The translations under genes were made by a program, and so were the position numbers. The notes under the pieces were generated by a model. The model made no database searches, was not told the DNA's origin, and worked only from the letters and a program-made list of their open reading frames with translations. From assembly GCF_000499845.2 (NCBI RefSeq), contig NC_023755.2, positions 4,268,087 to 4,332,086 of the forward strand: a stretch of DNA of 64,000 nucleotides, written 5' to 3'. This DNA comes from Phaseolus vulgaris. Lineage: Eukaryota; Streptophyta; Magnoliopsida; Fabales; Fabaceae. Below are positions 34,516-46,429 of this stretch, piece by piece; within the stretch, counting starts at the first letter, position 1, and the number at the start of each line of letters is the position of its first letter.

Positions 34516-34660
34516 CACCCGAATTCAAAATCATTACTTATATATAAACCACACCATGTTTAAGAAACTACTTCGGCCTACGCATCATACATACTAGCTG
34601 AAATTATAAATATACAAAATGCAAAATGTATATTGCCCACATGCCAAGTCCAGCAATTCT

Positions 34661-36480
34661 CTATGGAACATTGTTCATTAATTCTTCAAATGAGGCGTCC
34701 GGTTGTGGGTCAGGAGTCTCCGCCTCGGCCTCCTCATTTGAGTTGTCGTCAGGGTTGGCCAGTACCAGATTTCCATCCACCACTATTTTCTCGATATCGT
34801 ACCGGTCATCCTCCATTGGTGCCCCATGCAAACAGGCCGCTTGTTGGATACCCAGCCGGAAATACTCTTCGCTAATGCGAAGCATAAAGTCATGGCACTT
34901 GGCCACTTCTGCTTTCAGCGCCTCCTCCCGGTCGGCTCCCTCTTTTAGTTGCGCCTCAAGATTCTTCGTCAATCCCTCTTGCACTTTCACGGCTGCCCAG
35001 TTCTCCTCCACTTGGGCTTTCAATTTCTCGACCATCTTGGTCGCCGCCTTCGCGACTTTGGTGGCCTCGGTCACGTCCTTTTTCAACCGAGGAACGGTGA
35101 CGGTCGTCACTCTCTCGAGTTCTTCAACCACCGTTCGGCTCGCTATGAGCGCTCGGCTTTGTAACTCCAAGGTTTCCACCATCAGCCTAGTTGTGGGAAT
35201 GGTTGGAAAAACCTCGTTATCCTCCGCCGTCAACTCCACTTGCAAATGAGCCGCCACCTCCATGCCGACCGTTAGCAAGGTCGGCTCCGAGGTCGTCCGG
35301 GAAGGACCCGCTCTTCCTTCTTGATTCCCTTTGGTAGGCCGTCCCCTTTTCTTGGCAGCCCCCGCAGCCGAAGCACCCCCGGCAGGAATAGTGGTGGCCG
35401 GCTGAATCGTCAATACCCCACTCGCCTCGACCGAACCAACCTGTCGATTCCTTTGTCGGTGTAAGTCATTCATGTACGCACTAAGGGATGCATCCGTCCG
35501 AGTCATTATCTCTGCAAAACATACAGGAATTATACACTATTAATGAAACAACCCGATCAACCCAAATTACAAAGTAACATACCAACAAAATCCGCCCAAG
35601 GGTCGGATGACGTATATAAGGAAATTATCTCCCTCGTGGGCAACTTGTGAGGGAGCTGATCGAACACTGCCATCTTAGCCTTGCCCATTACTGACACGGC
35701 CGTTCGGGAATTCGTATTGAGAGCCGTTGGATTCTGCCTCCAATGAAAAGGAAATTTGGTGCCACCCTCGGCCAGATAGAAATGTTCTCGACCGTCCGGC
35801 TCTACAAACACTTTGAAATACCTTTCCTTGAAATTTTTGTATGACGTGGTGAAGGCCGCAAAACGAACACACCCCGGACGACTCACCAACGAAACCCAAC
35901 TTACTGGGTTGGCCGGATACGTGTTATAATAAAATAAGAAAACCTCCGCTTTGGGCGTCAGGTCAAAGAGCTGACACACCATCCGGTAGGCCTGTAAACA
36001 CGCCCATGAGTTCGGGTGAAGCTGAGTCGGCGCTAGGTTGAGAAACCTCAGCACATCAGTCGTAAACTCATCGAACGGCAGGGTCACTCTTAAATCGACA
36101 AACAAAGTATTATACATAAAGAAAAAATCTACCAGAGCATTTTCCCTCCCATGACACACACGGTCGATATACCCACATATCTCGGCAACTATCATGTCCG
36201 ACGGCAGACCTGAACGCACAAGGGAAGCCTTTGCTATCACCTTATCCAGGTCATCAGGTTTCCTAAGCATCGTAGCAGCATTCCTAACGGCAATCTCAAC
36301 CCAATCATAGGTCGATCCCAACGACCCACTAGTACTCTCACTACTACCGGACGACGACTCCCCACTTTCGCTCGACTCTCTACTCCCTATTCTATTTGAA
36401 GAAAGTTGGGACGACATAACTAACCTTTCACAAATCACAGCTCGGTCGGCAATGACGGATTGTACAGTCACACAACTCAC
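34661..36480 (-). CDS. Antisense additional ORF of the Tat element, two exons
   Basis: It lies opposite to gag-pol, before the 3' LTR. Exon 1 (36480-35583) encodes WVEIAVRNAATML, FVDLRVTLPFDEFTTDVLRF, LNLAPTQLHPNSWACLQ and HKLPTREIISLYTSSDPWAD. This resembles the putative gypsy-type transposon domain. Exon 2 (35511-34661) encodes an AT-hook-like KKRGRPTKGN, then a long coiled coil (about EELERV to EALKAEVAK) and an acidic tail. The exons join in frame: exon 1 ends in phase 1 at G^GTATGTT and exon 2 starts after TTTTGCAG with AG, giving GAG. The ATG at 36417 (MSSQLSSNRI) is an alternative start to 36480. Both exons are free of stops, although gag-pol is broken. The function is unknown. Extra antisense ORFs are reported for Tat-lineage elements. 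Confidence 0.75.
35512..35582 (-). other. 71-nt intron in the antisense ORF
   Basis: GTATGTTACTT opens and TGTTTTGCAG closes it, and it is AT-rich as plant introns are. Without splicing the first ORF stops ten codons later. The same donor position with G^GTATG is seen in the related ORFs at 16702 (minus) and 45393 (plus). Confidence 0.7.
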
Positions 36481-36775
36481 AATTTGGACTCGGCGCTCGG
36501 AGCGATTCGGATGCCGAACTCTAGAAAACGTAGTCCCTCTGCAAATGCAAGCGCTATTTATAGCATTTCCCCCTCACCCTCATCCGTTAGATCCCCACTC
36601 ATCCTACGGCCTCCATCAGCCGGTAGCTGAACCGCCACTCAATCCACACCGCTAGATCCATCTCCGCCGCCTTCGACAAAAAGGAAAAACGTCCCATCAT
36701 GCCGTTATCATTAATTTCTGACACCTTGGAAAACCCAAACAATCATTACGACTCTTCGGCTTTTATTCACCTCGA

Positions 36776-36789
36776 GCCTGGGGGGCAAG
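36776..36789 (+). other. Polypurine tract of the Tat element
   Basis: GCCTGGGGGGCAAG lies directly before the TG of the 3' LTR. The relic element has CCTGGGAGCAAG at the same place. Confidence 0.75.
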
Positions 36790-37245
36790 TGTACCGGTAG
36801 GCACCGGACGAACACACGTAGCCGACCGACCGACCGAACGCATAATAAATGTAAGTGCACCCGTGACAAGCTAAAGCAGTTAAGATACACCTCCGAAAAA
36901 TAAGGAATACGCGTTGAAAGAAGATATGTTCCCCGGGTATTCTGGAGCACGATTGACAAGACCTATCCATAACCACCCCGAGCCCAAGGGATAGAAAGCC
37001 CATTAGGCAATCCTATAAATACTGTGCTCAAGCCAGAGAAAGGTACGTTTTCATTCACTTACTAAACCACACTTAGAATCTCATACTTACTTGAGCGTCG
37101 GAGTGCCTTCGCAGGTACCCTCCCCCGCCCGACCGAAGGAGAAACCAAGAAGAAGCGACCGACCGAAAGAGAAGAAGACCGACACGTCAGCTACTATACT
37201 ACATCAACCGACCGTGCCTAGGCCCCATCTCTCCACTCAGGTACA
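36790..37245 (+). repeat. 3' LTR of the Tat element (456 bp)
   Basis: It is the same length as the 5' LTR with about 11 substitutions. It ends TCAGGTACA, followed by the target duplication GAAAC. Confidence 0.95.
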
Positions 37246-37250
37246 GAAAC

Positions 37251-38093
37251 AATTGTTGAGATTGGATCAAGAAATTTAGTAGGATTTGGACCTGTGGGAA
37301 CAAGTCTTTTGATTGGTGTTGGGTTAGATGACTCAACGGGATTTGGACCTGTGGGAACAGGTCTTTTGATTGGAGGATCAAGAGATTGAGCGGAATTTGG
37401 ACCTGTGGGAACAAGTCTCTTAATATCACCTTGAAAACTTACGTCATTGGAAACAATTGAAACAAGTGATCTTGGATCAAGAGATTTAATAGGATCAACA
37501 ATTGAAACAACTGATGTTGAGATTGGATCAAGAAATTTAGTAGGATTTGGACTTGTAGGAACAAGTCTTTTGATTGGTGCTGGGTCAGGTGACTCAGCGG
37601 GATTTGGACCTGTGGGAACAAGTCTTTTGATTGGAGTTGGATCAGGAGATTGGGCGGAATTTGGACCTGTGGGAACAGGTCTTTTGATTGGAGTTGGATC
37701 AGGAGATTGGGCAGAATTTGGACCTGTGGGAACAAGTCTTTTGATTGGTGTTGGGTCAGGTGACTCAGCGGGATTTGGACCTGTGGGAACAGGTCTTTTG
37801 ATTGGAGGATCAGGAGATTGAGCGGAATTTGGACCTGTGGGAACAAGCCTCTTAATATCACCTTGAAAACTTATGTCATTGAAAACCGTTGAAACAAGTG
37901 ATGTTGGATAAAGATATTTAGTAGGATCAACAATTGAAACAACTGATGTTGAGATTGGATCAAGAAATTTAGTAGAATTTGGACCTATAGAAACAAAGCT
38001 CTTAATTTCATTGTTTATGAAACGACCACCCATAACAAAAGAAACTAATAAAAAAGATACTACACAAACCAAGTAAACTTTTGAAGATTCCAT
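37251..38093 (-). pseudogene. N-terminal part of the interrupted multi-CLE-like gene (copy B)
   Basis: The start at 38093 gives the same MESSK signal peptide as copy A. An upstream in-frame ATG at 38192 is less likely because copy A has a stop between. The array has nine K-R motifs with a different order from copy A: one unit carries three extra 57-bp motifs (alternating KRPVPTGPNSAQSPDPTPI and KRLVPTGPNPAESPDPAPI). The reading frame runs into the Tat 3' LTR at 37245 and stops at 37218. Together with 27944-28183 this was a gene with 11 motifs. A shortened secreted product could still be made if it is transcribed, which is untested. Confidence 0.85.
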
Positions 38094-39806
38094 CTCCTTG
38101 GATGATGTTTTAGTAACTACAAAACAATGTTTAAATAGTAAAGTTGATACTTCAAGTGTTTTTCTCAACAGTTTAATATCAGTTGAGACCAAACATTAAT
38201 TAGATTTCAATAAGTTTAAATGCTTTAAGTTTTTTTTGAGATTTCAGTTTTAAGTAGTTAGTCTAAAATATTTAATAAAGTCAACATATTTTAATTATTA
38301 ATAGTTATATTTTAAAAGTTTTGTCTAAATATTTTAATATAAATTAATATTAATTGTCTAGTTAGCTTGGTGCTTAGAAAAATACCTTTTCTTTGACATT
38401 TTATCAAAAGTTGTTTTTTTATATTCCTTTCCTTCTTATTTTTTAGTAAAATATTTTAAAAGCTACCCATATAATAAGTTTCTAGGGTTGAGGTCTTTTA
38501 TTCTTCGGATTGTTGATCCCAAAATTTTATATTAAATTTAAAAAGTTAATCTAAAATCTTATATTTATTAAAAATAACATCTTTGTGAATTTTTGAAGAA
38601 TAATTTCAATTATTCTAATTATATTTTGAATTATATTTTAATATGTCTTTAGTATTGGTTCTGTCATTATAATGTGTTAAAAGAGAGTGTATCGGTAATA
38701 ATTTAATATAAAATTTGAATAGTCAATCTAAATTCTTATATTCAATAAAAATAATATATTTATTAATTTTAAAAATAATTGAAATTATTAAACATACTTT
38801 AAATTTTTTAACAACTCAGTATTTTAATATACATTTAATATTTTACTCTATATTTTAATATAAAATTTGAATAGTAAATCTAAATTCTTATATTCAATAA
38901 AAATAATATATTTAGTAATATTTAAAAATAATTGAAATCATTAAACATACTTTAAACTTTTTAACAACTCAGTATTTTAATATACATTTAATATTTTACT
39001 CTATAATTTAATATGTAAGGAAAAAGCAGTTTGTTGAGCAGAATTTAATATTAAAATTAAATAGCCAAAACAACATATTTAGTATAATGTATTTTTTCCA
39101 TTTTTAAAGAATAATTTATATTATTTTAAATATATTTTATAATTTTTAACAATTCAGTGTATTTAGTATTTTTTTTTTTGTTTTTAATGCGTCAAGAAAA
39201 TTCAGTTTATTGATCATAATTTAACATTAAACTCGAATAATCAACCTATATATTTAATAAAAGATAATGTATTTATCAATTTTTTAAATATTTATTTAAA
39301 TTAGTCTAAATGTATTTTAAAAAACTTAATAATTATGTTTTTAATATTTAGGCTGTAATTCGTGTGTCAAGAAAAATAAGTTGATTCATCATAATTTAAT
39401 AATTTGAATAATCAATCTAAAATCTTACATATTAAATTAAAACATTATTTTGTCAATCTTTCAATCAAAATATGTTTATAAATTTTTTAAAGAATAATTT
39501 AAACTCTTAAAACTATATTTTTAAAATTTAATAACAATTCAATATTTTAATATATATATATAACATTTATTATTCTACTTTTCATTTTTACAATTTCACA
39601 TTCTAAATTCATTCCTTCATATTTTATGATAAATATTTAAAAAACATTGAATCTATATCACCTAAAATTTGAAACATAATGTTTTTACAAGGTGGAAGTG
39701 AGTTTCGTAATTATACTTCTCTTTTCTTTATTTACATGTGGTCTTGTTACTCAATGTCTTCTTTCTCTTCGTATTAGTCTTCTTTCTGGCTAAATCTTGG
39801 TAATAA
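38094..39806 (-). promoter_or_regulatory. Upstream region of copy B, conserved with copy A
   Basis: It is collinear with 9931-11636, including the TATA-like CTATTTAAAC about 40 bases before the ATG. It has no other coding region. The retrotransposons did not disturb this part. Confidence 0.4.
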
Positions 39807-39931
39807 AGGGTGTTGTACTTACAATGATGTCGATGATAAGTAAGTATATTGTATTAATAAGTTATAAATATTATGAATTTCTCTAAATACCTATATATAA
39901 TATTTATGGGCTTTTGCATTGGAGGTCTCAT

Positions 39932-40780
39932 CACTAGTGCAAAATGTATAAACAAATGCAGTTTATTTAGTGCGGTTTTGCGCTCAAACGTTTTCGTAAA
40001 AAACGCGATGATATTTTTGTAATTAAGTTCATTTACAAGTGCGGCTATTTGTACAGTCACCCTTGTAAATCAAAACATTTGATTTACGAATGCGGCTTTA
40101 CAAATAGCCGCCTTCTTAAAACCTTTTTAACTTTAATTCAGAAACGCACCACTTACGTTTTGATACTCTCATTTCTCTCGCTCTTCGTTTCTCTAATGTG
40201 CTTCCTCCATTAATTGTGCTTCCTCTCTTCTTTGCATTGTCTTCGTGCCATCGGTAAGCATTGTCTTCCTCTCTTCTTCTTCACCTTTTTGTATGTTTTG
40301 TTTTATGTCATTGTTAAGGTCATGCTTGAGAAGGTTTTTGTTTGCGCTTTGTGTCTTCCTTGTCGTTGTTGCCGCCTTACTCTGTCATATATTTGCGTTT
40401 CATTGGAGAATTTTTATTTGTGTTTTCTGGACTTCCATTGGGATGAAATACGAAGATGTATAATATGGATGCACCAAGAGATCAAAAGAAATGTTAAAAT
40501 AATGACCATGTTCTTCGAAAAAGATCAAAGTTGAGAACATTGATTAGAAACTCAATCAACAATGAAAAAGAAAAGAAACCCTAAATGTCTCTCGTAAATG
40601 CAATTTATAAATGCGGCTATGTAAATAGCCGCATTTATAAATCGAATTTACGAATGCGACTATATATATAGTTGTCTTCTTATCTCTTCCATTTACAAAT
40701 GCGTACTCATCAAATGCGGTTATATAACCGTCCTTATAAATGTAAAATAGCCGCATTCGTTTTGCTATTTTGCACTAGTG
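39932..40780. mobile_element. CACTA-type MITE (849 bp)
   Basis: The terminal inverted repeats are CACTAGTGCAAAAT and ATTTTGCACTAGTG, with a 3-bp target duplication CAT (39929-39931 and 40781-40783). Subterminal parts have repeated AATGCGGCTAT / ATAGCCGCATT words in both orientations. The middle (about 40140-40540) is unlike the ends: a C/T-rich stretch, then ATCGGTAAGC, which looks like a 5' UTR and splice donor. It has no transposase. Confidence 0.85.
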
Positions 40781-40783
40781 CAT

Positions 40784-42229
40784 TCAAACCCAATCCTCTT
40801 ACTAGTATATGATCATGGCTTCCTTAAGAGATTTAATCCTTGATTAAGTCTTTTAATTAAGTAACCCTCGTCTTATTCTCAACAATGAATAATTATGGCG
40901 CAAGGTCGAGACATCATAGGAGTTTATTGTTCATTAATTGATTGGCCGAATGCATGACTACAAATCCAAATGATGGTTTAGGAACCTTGTCCGGTTAACT
41001 CATGTGAAGAATGTTACACAATTTACATTTTATTGAAGATGAAAAAAAAAATAATCTAAGCCATTAATTTTTTTTTCATCTTATAAATTTGTAAATGAAT
41101 AGTATGATTTGAAAAAAAAATCATATTTAACAATTATGGGAAAAATAAGTATTGATTTGAGAAAAAGATTCTTTGATTTAAAAAATAATTAAAAACAATA
41201 TTATTAATTTATGAAAATAGAGCATTTATGAAACACCATAAAAAATTGCTTACTATCTATTACATTGTGGACTCAACAATGAGTCTATACAAGGCATAAA
41301 GTATTTCAAAATAGTATAATAGTAATTATACGTACATAAAACTTTAGGCATATGCAAGATATTCACAAGGAGGAGTCTAATAAAAACCTATGGTTTTCCA
41401 GATTCTATTGCACCTGCATCTCTACATGCTCATGTATGCAGTATAGTCATCGCAGTTTACAAAATAAACAAGACACGAAAGGGTAAGTTATTAAAATAAA
41501 TTTTAATCATAAGAAGAAGTGTATATATAAACAAAAAATTTATAGTCAACAAATCATAATCATTTAATCTCATCCAAATACCAACAATATGACATCAATA
41601 TAGACCACATATGGATCTATATAATCAAGAATATTCATCAAGCAAAATATTGACTAACGTCTTCAGAAAGACTTGTATTAAGTATCCCCTACCAAAGATT
41701 AACATCTTCTCTAATATCCAAGACTTAGATTTACAAACGAACCTAAGAGAAAAAAATCACGGTAAATTCAATACATCCAAAATTGAATGCCTACAAGTGG
41801 TCATAGTGTGCTTCATCAACTTCTCACCATCTGATGTCTTAGTCTATGTGACCTAGACCATTAATGAAACTAAAATATCTCTATTAAAATATAGGAGGCA
41901 ATACTTAATACACAAACAAATAATGAGTCACATTATTCCAAATGTATGACCTCAATTTCATACAAACTTCATCAATCTCGATAGCCATTTTCATATAGTA
42001 CAACGTTTAAATTTCACAAATCAGTTGAATATACAAACTAGTGTTCACTTTACATTTTGATAATGTCATATTTACTTGTTCTAAACACTTAATTTGCATG
42101 ATTTGAACCCATTATTGGCCTTAGAAAGTTGTAATCACTTGCAATTTACAAAATAATAAATTTTCATAAGATTCGGTTAAATTTCATGACCTGTAGAAAA
42201 GAAACAAGAGGCAACTGAGCAAAAATAAC
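40784..42229. other. Intergenic, no gene seen
   Basis: AT-rich sequence with short chance frames only (for example 81 codons at 41611). No element ends or RNA genes were recognised. Confidence 0.55.
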
Positions 42230-42560
42230 TAGTGTTGGGAATTCAGGTTGAGCTTAGGGAGTTGAAGCTTGAGCCTAGGGAGATGCGCTTGAGTGTAGGG
42301 AGCTAACGCTTAAGCATGGAGAGCTAGTGTTGAGTGAATTTAAGGCATAGACCAATCCAAAATTTGTACCTCATTTCGCTTGAGTGGGGGTTGGTACTGA
42401 GTGCAAAGCTAACGTTGGATCATAGAGAGCTAATGCTGAGCAAATTTAAGACAGGGAGCACCCCAAATTTGCACCTCATCCTGCTTGAGCATAAGGGGTT
42501 GGTGTTGAGTGCATATAGTTGGTGCTTGAGCAGAATTGGGGCAAAGAGCACTCTAAAAGT
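42230..42560. repeat. Imperfect 106-bp tandem duplication with GCTTGAGC words
   Basis: GAGCTAGTGTTGAGTGAATT at 42321 recurs as GAGCTAATGCTGAGCAAATT at 42427. Around them are many GCTTGAGC / GGGAGCTAACGC words. It is probably a fragment of a repeat-rich element; no family is assigned. Confidence 0.6.
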
Positions 42561-43574
42561 GAAAGTTAGCCTAAATCTATAAAGTCTTGATTTATATATA
42601 CAAGTATATATCATTTTTATCAAAATTTGATAAATAAATCCAAGACTTCAACTTCAAAAATACACGTCATGATCAATCTAAACAATCAATCACTTTTCAA
42701 ATTGTTTAAACTTTAAACCATTTTTAAAAAATAACATCTATTTTACTTAAAAAAAATAGACCATGCAAGAAAATTTTGGAACTTGTGACTACTTTACTTT
42801 CACATTCAGATCTTCTAGCCTAGGGTACTATTGAAAAGTTAAAACTATCTTCCTTACCTGAATTTTCTTATTATAGTGGAAGTCCATTCTTAAGCAGTGG
42901 AGTCATTCCAAAGTATAGGGACCTAGAGCAAGGTATCCAAAAATCACCAAATTTTAGTATGAGTTTTACCAAGTTGAGAGGAACACTTTTCTGACCTTAC
43001 AAAGATTGAGATAAAATCTTAAAAAAGAGAGGAATATATCTTTAGATTAAATAAAAACTTAATATGTTTAATCAGATAAGATCAATTCCTGATTCTTGAG
43101 CTATTGTGAGGGGAGATCAAATTCCAAAATAGATGAGATAGAAAGAGAAAAAATTTAGAGAGAAGAGAGAGAATATGTAAAGAGAAGGATGAGAGAAAGC
43201 TATGTGTTTTGTTTCATGGAAGGTTAAGTTTATATAAGAAATTTTAAAATTTTATAAAATTAAAGTGTTTGGAATTAAAATATATTTTATTCAATTTTTT
43301 ATATTTTTTTAATATTTTATTTAAATGTAAATTCAGTTTCTCAAATTTTAAATTCTTATATAACCATACACATACACATATTTATGTTTATGAAGAGAGA
43401 TCATATAGTCTAAATTTTATAAATTATTACATCATCAATAATTCTAATAAAATGTGAATTTTTTTTACCAAACATTTGAGTTATACGTGTTATCACATAA
43501 ATTTATGTTAAACTATATCAAAACTAAATTACAATTAAAAATGATAAATTTATTTATATAAAAAAATTTATATA
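42561..43574. other. Intergenic, no gene seen
   Basis: AT-rich DNA. The piece 42780-42990 is more complex (GTGGAAGTCCATTCTTAAGC, GGGACCTAGAGCAAGG) and may be an old element fragment, but nothing can be assigned. Confidence 0.4.
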
Positions 43575-43579
43575 TAATA

Positions 43580-44003
43580 TGTTCCTGCAAAAGGCCCAAA
43601 AACTCTCTTCAAGCAGAATGCGTTGACTTCTCGGATTGGGCTCTTCAAATTGGATTCTCGGATTGGGCTCTTCGGGTTGACTCTCGAATTGGCCTCTTTG
43701 GGTTGGACCTAAGTTTGGGAAGATTCCTAAGTTGGGCTGGATCAACTACACCTTTCGACTTCTCCTCTCAGTCTCCTCTCACGGTTGGGTGTGTATACCT
43801 GCAAGGCGCTCCGATGCCAAAGTCAAAATCAGTTTTATGTAATTATCATATAAAAATCACCGTACTTACCTCTTAGACTGATGTCCTATTTATAATGTGT
43901 TCTTATTGGGCTCATAACCTACTTGGGCATTTCTTTTTGTATCCAATATCTTTTTAAACACAAACCTATTAATTTGGGCCTTATCATCTTGTCACAGTAA
44001 CCA

Positions 44004-44048
<45 letters not shown>

Positions 44049-44104
44049 CATTTAAATTTTTTACATACATACTTTTCGGTTAGATCTCTCGGCCGAGCAG
44101 TACA
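43580..44104 (-). repeat. 3' LTR of the deleted Tat-type element (525 bp)
   Basis: It aligns with 46692-47236, sharing AAACTCTCTTCAAGCAGAAT and GTCAAAATCAGTTTTATG. It includes a (TA)n run near 44010-44046. The plus-strand left end is TGTTCCTGC and the right end GAGCAGTACA. Confidence 0.85.
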
Positions 44105-44446
44105 CTAGGCCTCCGGACATGAGGATTTTGTTGAAAAAGACATTATGCCTAAAAATAAAAAGAAAAAAACGCATTCAAATTTTGTCAGACAAAAATCTTT
44201 TTTCAAATCATTTTGATTTCATATTAAATGCCTCGTTTTATGTGTTTTTTCTTGATCACAACGATTGACTTGATGTGATAGATGCACCTGACCGTTAGAT
44301 GCGAAACGTTTTAATGGTTAAGATGTTGTGACCTTTCAAGTGTATGGTTTTATTGTTATTATAAATATTCAATCTCATTTGTTCTTATTTACACTTTCTT
44401 TTATTCTTACTTCTGAGAGTTTTAGTAAATTGCATCAAAAGGTATA

Positions 44447-46429
44447 ATGTCTATCTCCAACTCTGTTTCCGTTTCTAATGAATTTACGGGTTTTTCAAGT
44501 GCGGGTGGAAAATCTACTGGAAGAGTGATACGAGCCGACCGAGATGCATATTCGGTCTCATCATTTGCTACTCTTTCATGTATGAAGGATTCAAATGAAG
44601 CGACTACAGATGTTGAGGCCGAAAGAGCCGAGAGAACTACACCAAGGATAAACCTTCGTCTTAGTTATAATTGGGTCAATCCTAAGGTTTGAGAATTTTT
44701 CTCTCTGGTATCGTTCTTCTAAAGATCTTCGTGATTTTCTTTCAAATATTCACATTTATTCTCCCAATGTTGTTGAAGAAATAATTTCTTTTCGACATGT
44801 TGGAGATGTTGATAATGTTTGTCATGGTTGTGAAGATGATAGTTGTGATTTTTTTTTATTTTTATGAATGTTTTTTTTACTGATCTTCACATTCGATTTC
44901 CTTTAAGCGAATTTCAAATGGGTGTACTGAATTATCTAAATATTTCTCCTATCCAACTTCATCCTAATGGTTGGGCTTCTATGCAAGCTTTTTGTATCTT
45001 GTGTAAACTACTATCGCTTTTTTCCTAGTCCAAAAGCTTTCTTGTATTACTATAGTTCTCGGCCTGGTAAATGACCAAGTTGGTTGCCGTTTATTAGTAG
45101 ATCTATAATTTGTTTTCTTAAACATTTTACTTCCTCATATAAGAATTTCAAAGGAGGTTTCTTCAAAATTCTAATAGAGGAGGATGGAAGGAAATATTTC
45201 TTTGATGGTGATGCTCCAAAATTTCCTTTCTACTAGACCAGTCAACTCTTGAAGTTTAACTTTTGGTCATACCATTCGATGGATGCCGAAGATCGTTGTG
45301 TTATTGAAGTTCTCAGTCACTTATCCTACCAGATTCCTACTCGCACTCTATTACGGTTATACACCTCAAAAATGCCGAAACGAGATTTCCTTGGTATGTG
45401 TTTCTTCAAATTTTGCTACGTAACAAGAGATTTTTAACTTGGCTAAATGTTTTATTGGTTTTCAAGTTTGATGGCTACCACTAATCCGAAAGCTCGATCT
45501 TACTTCTCCAAAATTGTGAACAAAGCAGGAGGTTTGACTCCTCGACCTGAACCATAAATTAATCATGCAGTTCAAATGGAGATTGTCGAACCGATATCTC
45601 GAGTTGAAGCTATTGAGCTCAGAAATGATGAACATGTTGATGGTCCTTCAAAGAAGAATAAGAAAAGAGATTGAAGTACTAAGAGATCGCATTCATCTTC
45701 TAGGCGTCATCGTCATATTCAAGGGAGTTATTCACAATCACTTCTAGATTCAATCTTTGATGCTACTACTCGGTTTTCAAAATTTATTCAAACGAACCTT
45801 GATGAGTCTTCCTACAACATGCTTAAAGCATTTGATGCTCCATCTTTGGCTGATTCTGTTATTGAACTTTCAAGTCGTACTTTATTAATCGGAAAAATGA
45901 TGAAGGAAAAAAGTACAAGTGGTATTTCCTCTACTGATTTTGAAAGGATGAAGACCAAAATTGATGAATCAAATGGAAAGCTTAAATCTTTGACTGCTCA
46001 AATAAAATAGTTGGATACTTTGAATGTTCAGCAAGAAACCGAGAAGGAATCTCTTAAGAATGAAATTGCTTATTTAACTGCTGAAAGATTGAAAATTCAT
46101 GAGGAAAAGTCAAAGGTTCAAGATGAAAATCAACACCTGAAGGAAAACTATCATAACTATCCATTGCTAAAGAAATTGAAAATAATACTATTCAGCTTCT
46201 GCAAAAAGAAATAAGTCAATTGAAGTTGAATGTATCTGAAGCTGAAGGTTTTGTGATTGATCAACATAAGTTAGGTTTCGATAAAACTCTTCAACAAGCC
46301 AAATATTTTTACAGGATTCCCTTAGATGTGGGAAACTTTTATGTGGGCAAGGACTTCTACAATGGTAAATTAGTTCCTATCAATGAAATTCCCGATGAAG
46401 ATGCAACAGAGATTAATGTTGTGAATTAA
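44447..46429 (+). pseudogene. Decayed additional ORF, third copy
   Basis: The conserved parts are in order. NLRLSYNWVNPKV is at 44650-44692. A broken stretch (44880-45240) holds FPSPKAFLYYYSSRPGK and FTSSYKNFKGGFFKI. 45249-45437 contains LSYQIPTRTLLRLYTS and RDFLG before a G^GTATGTG donor at 45393. The second part (45480-46429) has IELSSRTLLIGKMM and two coiled-coil-like stretches at 45900-46190. Many stops and frameshifts are present. It matches the exon order of 34661-36480 but lies on the plus strand because its element is inverted. Confidence 0.7.

Larger units (their letters stand above)
28184..37245 (+). mobile_element. Ty3 Tat-lineage LTR retrotransposon (9062 bp, inactive)
   Basis: It has 456-bp LTRs (TGTACCGGTAGG...CTCAGGTACA) and a target duplication GAAAC (28179-28183 and 37246-37250). 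The internal order is primer-binding site, gag, protease, RT, RNase H, a second RNase H, integrase, 55-bp tandem repeats, a spliced antisense ORF, a purine tract and the 3' LTR. RT before integrase defines Ty3. The extra RNase H and the antisense ORF point to the Tat lineage. I count about 11 LTR differences (2.4%). It interrupts the copy-B peptide gene. Stops and frameshifts make it non-autonomous now. Confidence 0.95.
19410..39806. repeat. Segmental duplication, block B (partner of 5980-11636)
   Basis: This is the second copy of block A in the same orientation, opened by a Ty1/copia element (19645-26872) and a Tat-lineage Ty3 element (28184-37245). The non-element parts (19410-19644, 26878-28183, 37246-39806) are collinear with A. 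B has about 85 bp near 19570-19640 that A lacks, and lacks A's 1.29-kb segment at 6524-7814. Confidence 0.9.

Noticed and set aside
38094..38192. 33-codon N-terminal extension of the copy-B peptide gene
   Set aside because: Copy A has a stop at the matching place and the signal peptide begins at the conserved inner ATG.
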